Source of the DNA: an uncultured bacterium
Lineage (GTDB): Bacteria > Patescibacteriota > Minisyncoccia > Phycocordibacterales > UBA2100
DNA: 46,434 nucleotides
NCBI GenBank assembly: GCA_903824595.1
Contig: CAIJXH010000002.1
Span: forward strand, 71,209-117,642
Direction of reading: 5' to 3'
The position numbers and the translations under genes are program-made. Below the pieces are notes generated by a model. That model ran no database searches. It saw nothing but the letters and a program-made list of their open reading frames with translations, and was not told the origin of the DNA. Shown one piece after another: positions 39,670 to 46,434 of this stretch. Each line of letters opens with the position of its first letter. Position 1 is the first letter of the stretch.

Positions 39670-40560
39670 CTAATGAGCTAAAAAGTAGATTATTAAATTG
39701 AAAATACCGTACATAAGCAGGAAGGACAGCTGCATTAACTGATCGGTTTGATGAGTCTTTTTTAACCAGTGAATCAGAGTTGCAAAACATACAAGTAATG
39801 TTGCACATAGAGAAAAAATAAGGAGGCCAGTTATATGCGGCGAAAGTAGTGTGGTGATTTGAAAGAAAAGTACCGCATTGAGTAAAATCAGAAGTAAGTA
39901 AATGACCATCGAGTTATTGAAGCCCAAATACCACGTGTAGGTATCCTTGCCCGTGCCATCATTGCCAGGTATTTTAAGCTTACGTACAAACTCAAAGACA
40001 ATTGTGCCTACAGTCGTAAAGAGGAAGTGCGTGAATACAAGGTTGTTTAGTGGAATAGGATTCGCGAACATCGCATACACAAAAACCTGCATCAATAGCA
40101 TCTGTAGCAAATTAGCGCCATTGTAGAGAAAAAAATGACGTCGGATTTTTTCTCCAACAAAAAATTCCTTACCTGCTAAATGTGAATAGACAAGCATGCA
40201 TACGGCTGCGATGAGAGCCGACCGTCCGGCTATTGCCGCAATAACTACAAGAATGGCAATAGCTGCAAAATCTACATACCGTAATTCTTCTTTCGAAATT
40301 ATGCCCATTTGGACGGGCCGAGACGCATGATGAATGTTGTCATGGCCGTAATCACGGTGTTCGTCGATAACTCGTATGTGTAATAAGTATGCAAGTGATG
40401 CAATAACTGCCAGTGCCACTTGAATAACTGTCGGATAAACTGAAACAATCACTGCAGAACTAAGCGCGGCTGGAAGTAGACTTAACCCCAAGACTGCGAT
40501 GGGGAAACGCTCCTTTTGGTAGGTATAAAACTTTCTACTTGTAGCAATAGCTTTTTTCAT
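39670..40560 (-). CDS. UbiA-like prenyltransferase
   Basis: An integral membrane enzyme of 296 residues with about eight or nine helices. The first Asp-rich motif is RVIDEHRDYGHDN with D66, D70 and D74 and the following RPVQMGIIS (81-89), very close to the UbiA pattern. The second (EFVRKLKIPGNDGTGKDTYTW, about 190-210) contains D201 and D206. These motifs bind Mg and prenyl diphosphate. The acceptor is unknown. It overlaps the BtaA-like gene by 4 nt and is followed after 4 nt by the phosphotransferase gene. Confidence 0.85.
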   Translation of the reverse strand: MKKAIATSRKFYTYQKERFPIAVLGLSLLPAALSSAVIVSVYPTVIQVALAVIASLAYLLHIRVIDEHRDYGHDNIHHASRPVQMGIISKEELRYVDFAAIAILVVIAAIAGRSALIAAVCMLVYSHLAGKEFFVGEKIRRHFFLYNGANLLQMLLMQVFVYAMFANPIPLNNLVFTHFLFTTVGTIVFEFVRKLKIPGNDGTGKDTYTWYLGFNNSMVIYLLLILLNAVLFFQITTLLSPHITGLLIFSLCATLLVCFATLIHWLKKTHQTDQLMQLSFLLMYGIFNLIIYFLAH

Positions 40561-41639
40561 TTGTATATAGTGTGGGCATGAAAGCTGTCGTAGAAAAACA
40601 CTTTGTCTTTAGCGCGCAGATTATGCAGCTGGTTCTCGTCGGTTTTTATGAGCACAGATTGCTGAGCTGGATATGATCGTTTGACGAGATTATTCCAATA
40701 CGCTATTACGGCACCAGATTTTGCAGTCCGGATTATTTCTTGCCAAACAATGTCATTGTCTGCGATTGAGAGGGCCTCAAAAATATCCGAGAGATTGAAC
40801 TTGGAGAATGTGTCATCGGGAATTGAACGCAAATAGGTCAAAAGATTATCTGTTGAGATAGAAAGCGCGGATTCCGGTATTTTTCTTAATAATTGATAAC
40901 CGTGTTCTTCAAGATAGGGCGGGAGTTCTTTGTCATACCCTCCTGTCAGGCTGTAATGCAAAAAATAGTTTCCTTGAATGGGTACTGATTTTAAATGACG
41001 CTCTAACCGCTGGCGATAAACATCCGCAACGGTCTGGCCCTCCGTATAAGAAAACATACCTTTTTGACGTGCGTATCTTTTAAGCATTAAGCGGTTTGAT
41101 GCCAATCCAAAAAAGAATCGCCAGCGCCATGAATTCCACTGACGGGTATAAAAGTCTCTTTGCTCTTGAATATTCTTGCAGTTGAGCAGTTTGTAAATAG
41201 TCCGCCTTGAATGAATAAGCGGCAGTATGTAACGTGCGAAAAATATGATGAAGCGCTCAAAGCGTCCACAATGAATTACGCCTTTTTCTATCAAATCTTT
41301 ATGACGCGACCACCAGGTGTCGACGGTGGGAGATAAGTTTGCTCGAACCTTCCGAAAAAGCTCCTCTCGATGTTTTGAATCTCTCGCGCCCATCAACTCT
41401 AAGTATTCGTCATAGGCAAGACATTTCGCAGCACTCTTCTTGAATTCGAGTAGATAGTTTTGTGCCGGATTCAGATCGATTGAATCAACCTTCCCCGCAC
41501 CGGCCAATAATAGGGTCAAGGTATTATCGCCACCGGACGTAATCGATAGCACATGATCCGTTGGGTGAATTGAAAGTGCCTCGATTAATACTTGTGGATC
41601 TTCCCAGCACTGACTGTAGTTAATGAGTTTTTTATCCAT
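40557..41639 (-). CDS. BtaA-like SAM 3-amino-3-carboxypropyltransferase (DUF3419)
   Basis: BtaA moves the 3-amino-3-carboxypropyl group of SAM onto the hydroxyl of diacylglycerol, the first step of betaine lipid synthesis. The 360-residue product has the hallmarks: YSQCWEDPQ (8-16), LSITSGGDNTLTLLLAG (30-46), SIDLNPAQNYLLEFK, then the long helical middle and the C-terminal DTFSKFNLSDIFEALS and GAVIAYWNNLV. The acceptor may differ from diacylglycerol. No BtaB-type N-methyltransferase is recognised next to it. It overlaps the reductase gene by 8 nt. Confidence 0.87.
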   Translation of the reverse strand: MDKKLINYSQCWEDPQVLIEALSIHPTDHVLSITSGGDNTLTLLLAGAGKVDSIDLNPAQNYLLEFKKSAAKCLAYDEYLELMGARDSKHREELFRKVRANLSPTVDTWWSRHKDLIEKGVIHCGRFERFIIFFARYILPLIHSRRTIYKLLNCKNIQEQRDFYTRQWNSWRWRFFFGLASNRLMLKRYARQKGMFSYTEGQTVADVYRQRLERHLKSVPIQGNYFLHYSLTGGYDKELPPYLEEHGYQLLRKIPESALSISTDNLLTYLRSIPDDTFSKFNLSDIFEALSIADNDIVWQEIIRTAKSGAVIAYWNNLVKRSYPAQQSVLIKTDENQLHNLRAKDKVFFYDSFHAHTIYK

Positions 41640-42579
41640 GAGAATGTTCGGAGTCTCGAAAAAACGTCAGTGCTTTTATCATGTAGTCATGATTTATGAG
41701 ATTATCCTCGCAGATAGAAGGTGGAAAAGGGTAATCCATAGACCAGTAAGGGCTAAAGTGTTGAGAAACTCGATAGAGCGCTGCCTCCTCCTCTGTCAGA
41801 TCCATGCCCCCGAACTCTTGAAAGGACACATCTAGTATTTTAACACCATCGAGCAGATTAAAAAACCTGAGTGTCTCGTCTAAAGCCCAGCCCGAACGAG
41901 GCGGAGCAGGATTGGTCACATACAAGGTTTCAAGCCGATTATCGCGTATGGCTTTACCAATGCTCACCGCTGCTTGATCCACTGGCACCATATTGGACTC
42001 ACCAAGCATTTTGGGGAACCGCAGCACGCTATTTTTTGCCGAGGCTGACTGAACAGCCGACACGAATGCTCGGACAATTTGATAAAAGCCAGAAAAATTC
42101 CTTATTTCTCCTGTGCGACTATTTCCCGTTAGGACAGCGGGTCGGAATATGCCGTGAGGCACCCCTGATTTGACCAATACCTGCTCGGCATTGTATTTAT
42201 CTTGTTCATATCTATTATTGAAACACTCGACTTTACCTTCTGGCCTATACACAAAAGCTGTACTGACAAAATACACAGGCACGTTCAGTTTTTCGGCCAA
42301 CGCGACCACCCTATACATCATCATCTCATTCTTGTTGTGGGCTTCGCGAAAATGCACGACGCCAGCACAATGAATAATGCAATCTACCTGATCTGAAAAT
42401 TCGATCTCTTTTTCTGTAAGATCGCATTCGATTATCTGTTCAAATTTTGTCTTCTGAACGGGTAAGGCATCGGACATGCCCGGTCTTATGCAAGGAATGA
42501 GATCAAAACCATGTTGAACAAGGTCTAAAGCGACCTCATATCCCAAATTTCCAGTAATGCCGGTAAGTAGTGCTTTCAT
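41632..42579 (-). CDS. Extended SDR: NAD(P)-dependent reductase/epimerase
   Basis: A 315-residue Rossmann enzyme. Seen: nucleotide motif TGITGNLGYEVA (6-17), CIIHCAGVVHF, catalytic Y124-x-x-x-K128 in NRYEQDKYNAEQ, and GIFRPAVLTGNSRTGEIRNF. It is closest in feel to the NAD_binding_4 group (thioester or fatty acyl reductases) rather than sugar epimerases, but this is not certain. It is the first gene of the overlapping lipid operon and could supply a fatty alcohol or reduce a lipid carbonyl. Confidence 0.78.
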   Translation of the reverse strand: MKALLTGITGNLGYEVALDLVQHGFDLIPCIRPGMSDALPVQKTKFEQIIECDLTEKEIEFSDQVDCIIHCAGVVHFREAHNKNEMMMYRVVALAEKLNVPVYFVSTAFVYRPEGKVECFNNRYEQDKYNAEQVLVKSGVPHGIFRPAVLTGNSRTGEIRNFSGFYQIVRAFVSAVQSASAKNSVLRFPKMLGESNMVPVDQAAVSIGKAIRDNRLETLYVTNPAPPRSGWALDETLRFFNLLDGVKILDVSFQEFGGMDLTEEEAALYRVSQHFSPYWSMDYPFPPSICEDNLINHDYMIKALTFFRDSEHSHG

Positions 42580-42644
42580 GGATACAAGGCGATGACCATC
42601 ACTCTACCAGAGTGTGGCCGAACAAAAACCGGCCGAGGGCTACT

Positions 42645-43289
42645 TTAATTTGCGCCCGACCACGCCTTGCGATTGAAAAGCAACGTAGCCAAGAGAACAA
42701 AATATACGGTGCCAATAATCCAGCCGGTAATGTACAGGGTTTGCGTGTCTTTGTTGGTAATGAGCATGACACCTCCTACAACTTCCGCAATTAGCCCGTA
42801 CCGTACAAGTCCAGAATACGGTGCCTTAAATTTTGAAGCGACCAGATCGATTACAGGTAATGTGATGAGTGCCAATGCGAACGTATAGAGTATTTGTACT
42901 AACGGGGTCAGGTTAAAGAAGAGGAATCCCTCCGGCGAAATGAAAGCGTTGGCAGGTGCTACATACCTCCCGACATAAAATATACCAGCGACAGCAACGG
43001 CACCCAGGACAGTCATTAAGAGATTGGTGCTTGCCGAGGTCTGCTGAAGTGATACGTAAAGAAATACGACAAGAGAGACTAGAAAGGCGATCGCGCCAAA
43101 AGTGATGAACGACAATAACTGATCTGGATTAATGTACCCAATCGTCCATAGCGCAAATGCGGCAGCATCGAGCAAAAGGCCAACGCCGAAGTATTTAAAG
43201 AGAGGATCTTTTCTGCTAACAAATTTACCTCCTAAAAGAACGGTTGCCACCACGTTGCTTACAAAAAATAGTACTACGGAGGTATTCAT
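42645..43289 (-). CDS. Seven-helix membrane protein of unknown function
   Basis: A 214-residue hydrophobic protein with about seven membrane segments and short loops; the C-terminus is basic (FNRKAWSGAN). I do not recognise the family. The layout (NTSVVLFFVSNVVATVLLGGKF, YINPDQLLSFITFGAIAF) is that of small sensor or carrier proteins, with no catalytic motif visible. It is 65 nt upstream of the lipid operon and in the same direction, and is divergent from the plsC gene. Confidence 0.7.
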   Translation of the reverse strand: MNTSVVLFFVSNVVATVLLGGKFVSRKDPLFKYFGVGLLLDAAAFALWTIGYINPDQLLSFITFGAIAFLVSLVVFLYVSLQQTSASTNLLMTVLGAVAVAGIFYVGRYVAPANAFISPEGFLFFNLTPLVQILYTFALALITLPVIDLVASKFKAPYSGLVRYGLIAEVVGGVMLITNKDTQTLYITGWIIGTVYFVLLATLLFNRKAWSGAN

Positions 43290-43390
43290 AATAAATATGT
43301 GCTTAGAGCACTAGCTCATTAATATACCTAGAAGTGTACCACGGTTCTGTTTTCTTCATATATACTTATGCACATAGGTCTATTTCACCC

Positions 43391-44074
43391 ATGCCTCGAT
43401 ATAAAATCATGCCCATCATATTTCAGCGCCTCGCGTGGGGACCCGTTAGGCTTGTGATGTGGCTGTTTGCAGGCCTCGAAATTAAAGGGGCCGAAAACCT
43501 AAAAAAGGTTGAGGGTAACTTTATTATCGCGAGCAATCATACGAACCAACTCGACCCCATCTTACTCGTCGCATGTTTCCCATTCTTTTCAAAATATATA
43601 CCGCTGATGTTTGCTTCTCGGGAGAAAGATTTTTACGCAAAAACTGGATGGAAGCGTTGGGTATACGGAGATACATTCTTTCGTCTAATGGGAGCACACC
43701 CTATGTATGGGGGTCTAAATAATTACGAAGCCGCTCTCCGTCATCATCTTGAATTTGCGCGCAAGGGAGAGAGTATCTGTATTTTCCCTACTGGTAAGAA
43801 AAAAAATGGCGTCATCGGAAAAGCCAAAGGAGGTGTCGGCTACCTCATGCATGCAACGAATCTACCCATATTACCTGTAAAAATACAGGGACTGGAAGGG
43901 ATGAGTTGGCTTTCTGTATGGACAGGTAAACACAAGGTAACCGTAACTTTCGGAGAACCACTACAAGTAAAAGACATCTTTATTAACACGAGTTTTATCC
44001 AGTTGGTGCAGGACCAAAACCCCTATGCTGACGCTGCCGCTGCAATAATGGAAATAGTCGAACAACTCAACTAG
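43391..44074 (+). CDS. plsC: PlsC-type 1-acylglycerol-3-phosphate acyltransferase
   Basis: Adds an acyl chain to lysophosphatidate or a related lipid. The 227-residue product has motif I NHTNQLD (H50-x4-D55), motif II near YAKTGWKRWVYGDTFFRLMG, motif III FPTGKKKNG (FPEG variant) and motif IV LPILPVKIQG. It lacks a long N-terminal membrane domain. ATG 43391 is preferred over 43334 because of the conserved IMPIIFQRLAW start. A TATACT (43361-43366) could serve as its -10. It is the only plus-strand gene in the lipid block and overlaps the next gene tail-to-tail by 8 nt. Confidence 0.88.
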   Translation: MPRYKIMPIIFQRLAWGPVRLVMWLFAGLEIKGAENLKKVEGNFIIASNHTNQLDPILLVACFPFFSKYIPLMFASREKDFYAKTGWKRWVYGDTFFRLMGAHPMYGGLNNYEAALRHHLEFARKGESICIFPTGKKKNGVIGKAKGGVGYLMHATNLPILPVKIQGLEGMSWLSVWTGKHKVTVTFGEPLQVKDIFINTSFIQLVQDQNPYADAAAAIMEIVEQLN

Positions 44075-44807
44075 CGCGGTGTTTAATGCTAGAAAACCTT
44101 AGCATTATCAAAATGATATAAGCAAGAAGCAATCCCGGCATAGTCAATGCGAGGCCTTCCAAGTCCCCCAGGCTCCCTAAACCGCCTAACCCAAACTCAC
44201 CGCTTCCCCCTAAAAAAGCCGAGGGGATAAGAACTGAAAATCCAGCAACCAAGACCATTCCTAGCATTTGGATAAAAGGAATAAAGTTTAATAAAAAAAT
44301 AACATTCCTCGCTACGATGATTCTTGATATCCAAGGATCTAGGTGGGATTGAGTATCGGAAAATTTCCTACTAAATAAGTAATTTTCTAGGCAGAAAAAA
44401 ATTGCAAATATTACAAATACCATTAACATCTCTGCCCAATATGGCCACAGAACAGGGATGCAAAATAAGATAAACAAATCGAGTCCAAATACCAGTAGTA
44501 GTGACATGACCATAAAGATCCGATTTGTGAGAGGTATATCCTCCTTGCCCCAGACACTCCTTACAGGTTGGTTTGCAACAATCACTGTCTTATTAACCGC
44601 AGGTAGTGGTTGAAGGGGCGGTACTGTAGTTGGAGGTGTGGGAACTTGGGCCGTTGGGATCGAAGGAGTTTTTCCTAAAGTCGTAAATGCTTCCGTAACA
44701 TCCTGCTCGCTCCAACCTTGCGAAATAAGTGCCAGCCAAATTGCTTCTTTTTTGATTCCAGCTGCAAGCTGTTGTCGAATGTAATCTAAAAGTTGAGGGG
44801 TAACCAT
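44067..44807 (-). CDS. Membrane protein with CPR-type N-terminal helical motif
   Basis: A 246-residue protein. Residues about 3-43 (LLDYIRQQLAAGIKKEAIWL, then LISQGWSEQDVTEAF) form the short UBA-like helical motif that occurs at the N-terminus of many CPR membrane proteins. A Pro/Thr-rich linker (about 48-75) follows, then four or five membrane segments and a Gly/Leu-rich loop (FLGGSGEFGLGGLGSLGD). The function is unknown. It is useful as a lineage marker. It overlaps plsC tail-to-tail by 8 nt. Confidence 0.75.
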   Translation of the reverse strand: MVTPQLLDYIRQQLAAGIKKEAIWLALISQGWSEQDVTEAFTTLGKTPSIPTAQVPTPPTTVPPLQPLPAVNKTVIVANQPVRSVWGKEDIPLTNRIFMVMSLLLVFGLDLFILFCIPVLWPYWAEMLMVFVIFAIFFCLENYLFSRKFSDTQSHLDPWISRIIVARNVIFLLNFIPFIQMLGMVLVAGFSVLIPSAFLGGSGEFGLGGLGSLGDLEGLALTMPGLLLAYIILIMLRFSSIKHRAS

Positions 44808-44861
44808 ATACTGAAAAGGATACCACCTTTATTTTAGGAATAAACGGGTTATACACAGCGC

Positions 44862-45986
44862 TTATTCGGTACGCTTTAGGCGTATTCGAAATAGGCTCAT
44901 TGAGTTTATTTCAAACGCAATCTTTGCCCCATGCATCCAAAGCTCCCACAAGCGATAAAAGGCTGGGTCGAATTTTTGCTCTATATCTGATCGGTGACTT
45001 TCCAAGTTTTTTATCCATTCCGTCATGGTTCGGATATAGTCTGGTGTATCGTCACGAAATTCCTCCACTGAAAATCCTGCCTGAGTAGCAACAGAGAGAA
45101 GCTCCTCCTTAGCGGGCAAGTATCCCCCAGGAAATACATATTTCAATGTCCATTTGTCCACGGGGCGCGGCTTGTAACGACCCGTGAGTTGAAGGACGAG
45201 AGGTCCACCCGGTTTTAGCACTTTATGGAGTCGCCCAAAAAACATGGACAGCTTTTGTTGACCGATATGCTCTATTGATTCGAGCATTATGATCCCATCA
45301 AACTGCGTACTTGGAAGATCTTCGACCATGTCTCGGTATTCAAGCGATACCTCCTTTTCTAAATGATCTTTTTTAATTAGTTCCCGACAATATTCAAGTT
45401 GCGCGTTGCTTAAGGTATAGCCCGTTATGTGCCAATGCATCTCTTTTGCCGCATACTGAGCAAATCCACCCCACCCAAAACCGAGGTCGAGAATGGATGC
45501 TCCAGAAGGTAGATTTAACCACTGACCCAAAAGAGCAATCTTTTTTTGTTGAGCGTCCGCTAGACTTTCAGACCCTGTTTCATAGCGTCCGGCAGAGTAC
45601 GACATTGTTTTATGATCCAAGATCATTTGGAAGAAATCGTTGCCCAGATCGTAGTGATAGGCAATCTGGTCTTTTCTGTTACGAGGTACGCTCCAATTAG
45701 AAAGAAGTGTGGCGAAAATAAGTCTTGGGGAACGACGCACATGTTTGAACTGATGTCTTAGGCGAAGATAGGCTTCCAGATCACCTTCAACTCGGAGTTT
45801 TCCTTCCATGTAGGCCTCTCCAAATCCAAGGGCTCCTTGTGCTAATAATCTTTGGACGGTTTTTTCATCCTCAAAAACCAATGTAAAAGTTGTTGAGTCC
45901 CCAGTGCCGTAAAAGTGCTCGGTACCATCCCAAAGTTTGATAGAAAACTTGGGGCCAGTAAACTGGCTAAAGATCTCTTGTATCAT
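44862..45986 (-). CDS. Cyclopropane-synthase-like lipid methyltransferase
   Basis: A 374-residue member of the CFA synthase family, which methylates unsaturated acyl chains of phospholipids using SAM. Seen: YHYDLGNDFF (110-119), SAM motif LDLGFGWGGF (166-175), ESIEHIG (236-242) with the family Glu, and KYVFPGGYLP (about 282-291). Residues that hold bicarbonate in E. coli CFA synthase, as I recall them (Cys139, His266, Tyr317), align here with Ala/Gly, Gln and Ile, so the reaction may differ. I chose ATG 45986, which has GAGGTGA about 12 nt upstream; ATG 46019 lies only 8 nt after a terminator hairpin and longer forms run through it. Confidence 0.85.
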   Translation of the reverse strand: MIQEIFSQFTGPKFSIKLWDGTEHFYGTGDSTTFTLVFEDEKTVQRLLAQGALGFGEAYMEGKLRVEGDLEAYLRLRHQFKHVRRSPRLIFATLLSNWSVPRNRKDQIAYHYDLGNDFFQMILDHKTMSYSAGRYETGSESLADAQQKKIALLGQWLNLPSGASILDLGFGWGGFAQYAAKEMHWHITGYTLSNAQLEYCRELIKKDHLEKEVSLEYRDMVEDLPSTQFDGIIMLESIEHIGQQKLSMFFGRLHKVLKPGGPLVLQLTGRYKPRPVDKWTLKYVFPGGYLPAKEELLSVATQAGFSVEEFRDDTPDYIRTMTEWIKNLESHRSDIEQKFDPAFYRLWELWMHGAKIAFEINSMSLFRIRLKRTE

Positions 45987-46027
45987 CCGAAAGTAGTTCA
46001 CCTCTTCATTATGCCTCATGTCGATAC

Positions 46028-46056
46028 AAAAAAGCACCCTAATTAGGAGCTTTTTT
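46028..46056. terminator. Bidirectional terminator before the CFA-like gene
   Basis: AAAAAAGC (46028-46035) pairs with GCTTTTTT (46049-46056) around CCTAATTAGG, with A and T runs on both sides. In the minus direction it ends 8 nt before ATG 46019, so it either ends an upstream transcript or acts as an attenuator. Confidence 0.75.
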
Positions 46057-46434
46057 GTAATTTTTTCCCTACTTAGACCATCGACGCGTCTCGAGCGCGA
46101 TGACCTAGCTCGACTTGGCGGAGGGTGAGGGATGCTCCGAAGAGCTCGCTTCGGCTCCGTCGAGCCAAAGCTCCTCTCGGGCCTGCTCACGGCGTCCCGT
46201 CTGCTGACGGGTCCCGCGCCGTTCGCTTTCGAATCCCTCCCCCTTCCTGCAAAAATACAATCGCCCGACACTCCGTGTCGTTCTCATTATTTTTGCGGTG
46301 ATGTATTAACCTTTGCGCGAACCCACTTCGCACGCGCGGAGCGCGTGGTGGCTTGAAACTGCCTCGTACGCTCCGATTGCGCTGTGATGCCAACCAATGC
46401 GCCTCGGACACGCTCGCGGACTCGCGTGTGCAAA
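46057..46434. other. GC-rich, hairpin-rich stretch without a gene
   Basis: About 380 nt with no supportable gene. It has several inverted repeats (CCGAAG/CTTCGG around 46137-46155; CACGCGC-GGA-GCGCGTG at 46331-46347; ACACGC/GCGTGT near 46408-46430) and the right copy of the 38-bp repeat. A TTCGAATCCCTCC near 46224 resembles a tRNA T arm, but no tRNA folds around it. Confidence 0.5.
46261..46298 (+). repeat. 38-bp direct repeat, right copy
   Basis: Same orientation as 34530-34567 with 37 of 38 bases identical. The two copies bracket about 11.7 kb that holds the Fic gene, the IS3 remnant and the lipid genes. Confidence 0.85.

Noticed and set aside
46120-46260. Possible tRNA-Ser
   Set aside because: TTCGAATCCCTCC looks like a T arm, but no matching T stem, acceptor or anticodon arm can be folded on either strand.
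46020-46271. N-terminal extension of the CFA-like protein up to 46271
   Set aside because: It would read through a terminator hairpin and Arg/Ser/Pro-rich low-complexity sequence not found in the family.
1-46434. CRISPR array or phage structural genes
   Set aside because: No regularly spaced short repeats and no Cas, capsid, terminase or integrase genes were seen.

Overview
This 46.4 kb window looks like part of a chromosome from a reduced-genome bacterium of the Candidate Phyla Radiation (Candidatus Patescibacteria, Parcubacteria-like). The reasons are gene content and style. Genes are short and tightly packed with many 4-nt ATGA overlaps. The prolyl-tRNA synthetase lacks the usual editing insertion. 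A split transketolase sits with other pentose-phosphate enzymes. One membrane protein (44067-44807) carries the short N-terminal helical motif that recurs in CPR membrane proteins. The lineage is an inference; no rRNA is present. No CRISPR array was seen.

Layout. 0-5.2 kb: parB, seven tRNA genes in total (Leu-CAA, Lys-CTT, Leu-TAA, then a Val-Pro-Pro-Ala cluster), a lone GAF protein, miaA, radC with a coupled small gene, and a ZIP metal transporter. 5.2-15.5 kb: a minus-strand growth and cell-shape block (mreB paralogue, holB-like, frr, a site-2-type protease, a secreted peptidoglycan-binding protein, proS, mreB, mreC, a short mreD, PBP2, greA). 15.6-17.2 kb: a phosphate transporter pair. 17.3-24.5 kb: a small zinc-ribbon gene, a methyltransferase and a MacAB-like ABC export operon, into which an AT-rich type II restriction-modification cassette (two methylases plus a BsaWI-like nuclease) is inserted between permease and ATPase. 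24.5-29.7 kb: prfA, rpmE (type B L31), a coiled-coil lytic transglycosylase, rplY, a PfkB kinase and an alpha/beta hydrolase. 29.7-34.5 kb: a GC-rich secreted protein and a carbon operon (gapA, rpiB, rpe-like, split transketolase).

34.5-46.3 kb is an accessory region bracketed by two near-identical 38-bp direct repeats. It holds a 5'-truncated Fic gene with an operator-like palindrome, an IS3-family remnant, and a six-gene overlapping operon: reductase, BtaA-like aminocarboxypropyl transferase, UbiA-like prenyltransferase, PEP-synthase/rifampin-phosphotransferase-like enzyme, GNAT acyltransferase and CTP-dependent prenol/phytol kinase-like protein. PlsC and a divergent cyclopropane-synthase-like methyltransferase lie next to it. 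I read this as an undescribed polar-lipid pathway that may activate salvaged prenols. It is the most interesting part of the window.

Expression signals are distinctive. Many genes have a -10 hexamer (TATAAT, TACAAT, TATACT), often with an extended TGn, only 6-8 nt before the start codon, which predicts leaderless mRNAs. A few probable imports have strong Shine-Dalgarno sites instead. Twice, the A of a start codon (miaA and the ZIP gene) is also the final A of a tRNA's encoded CCA end.
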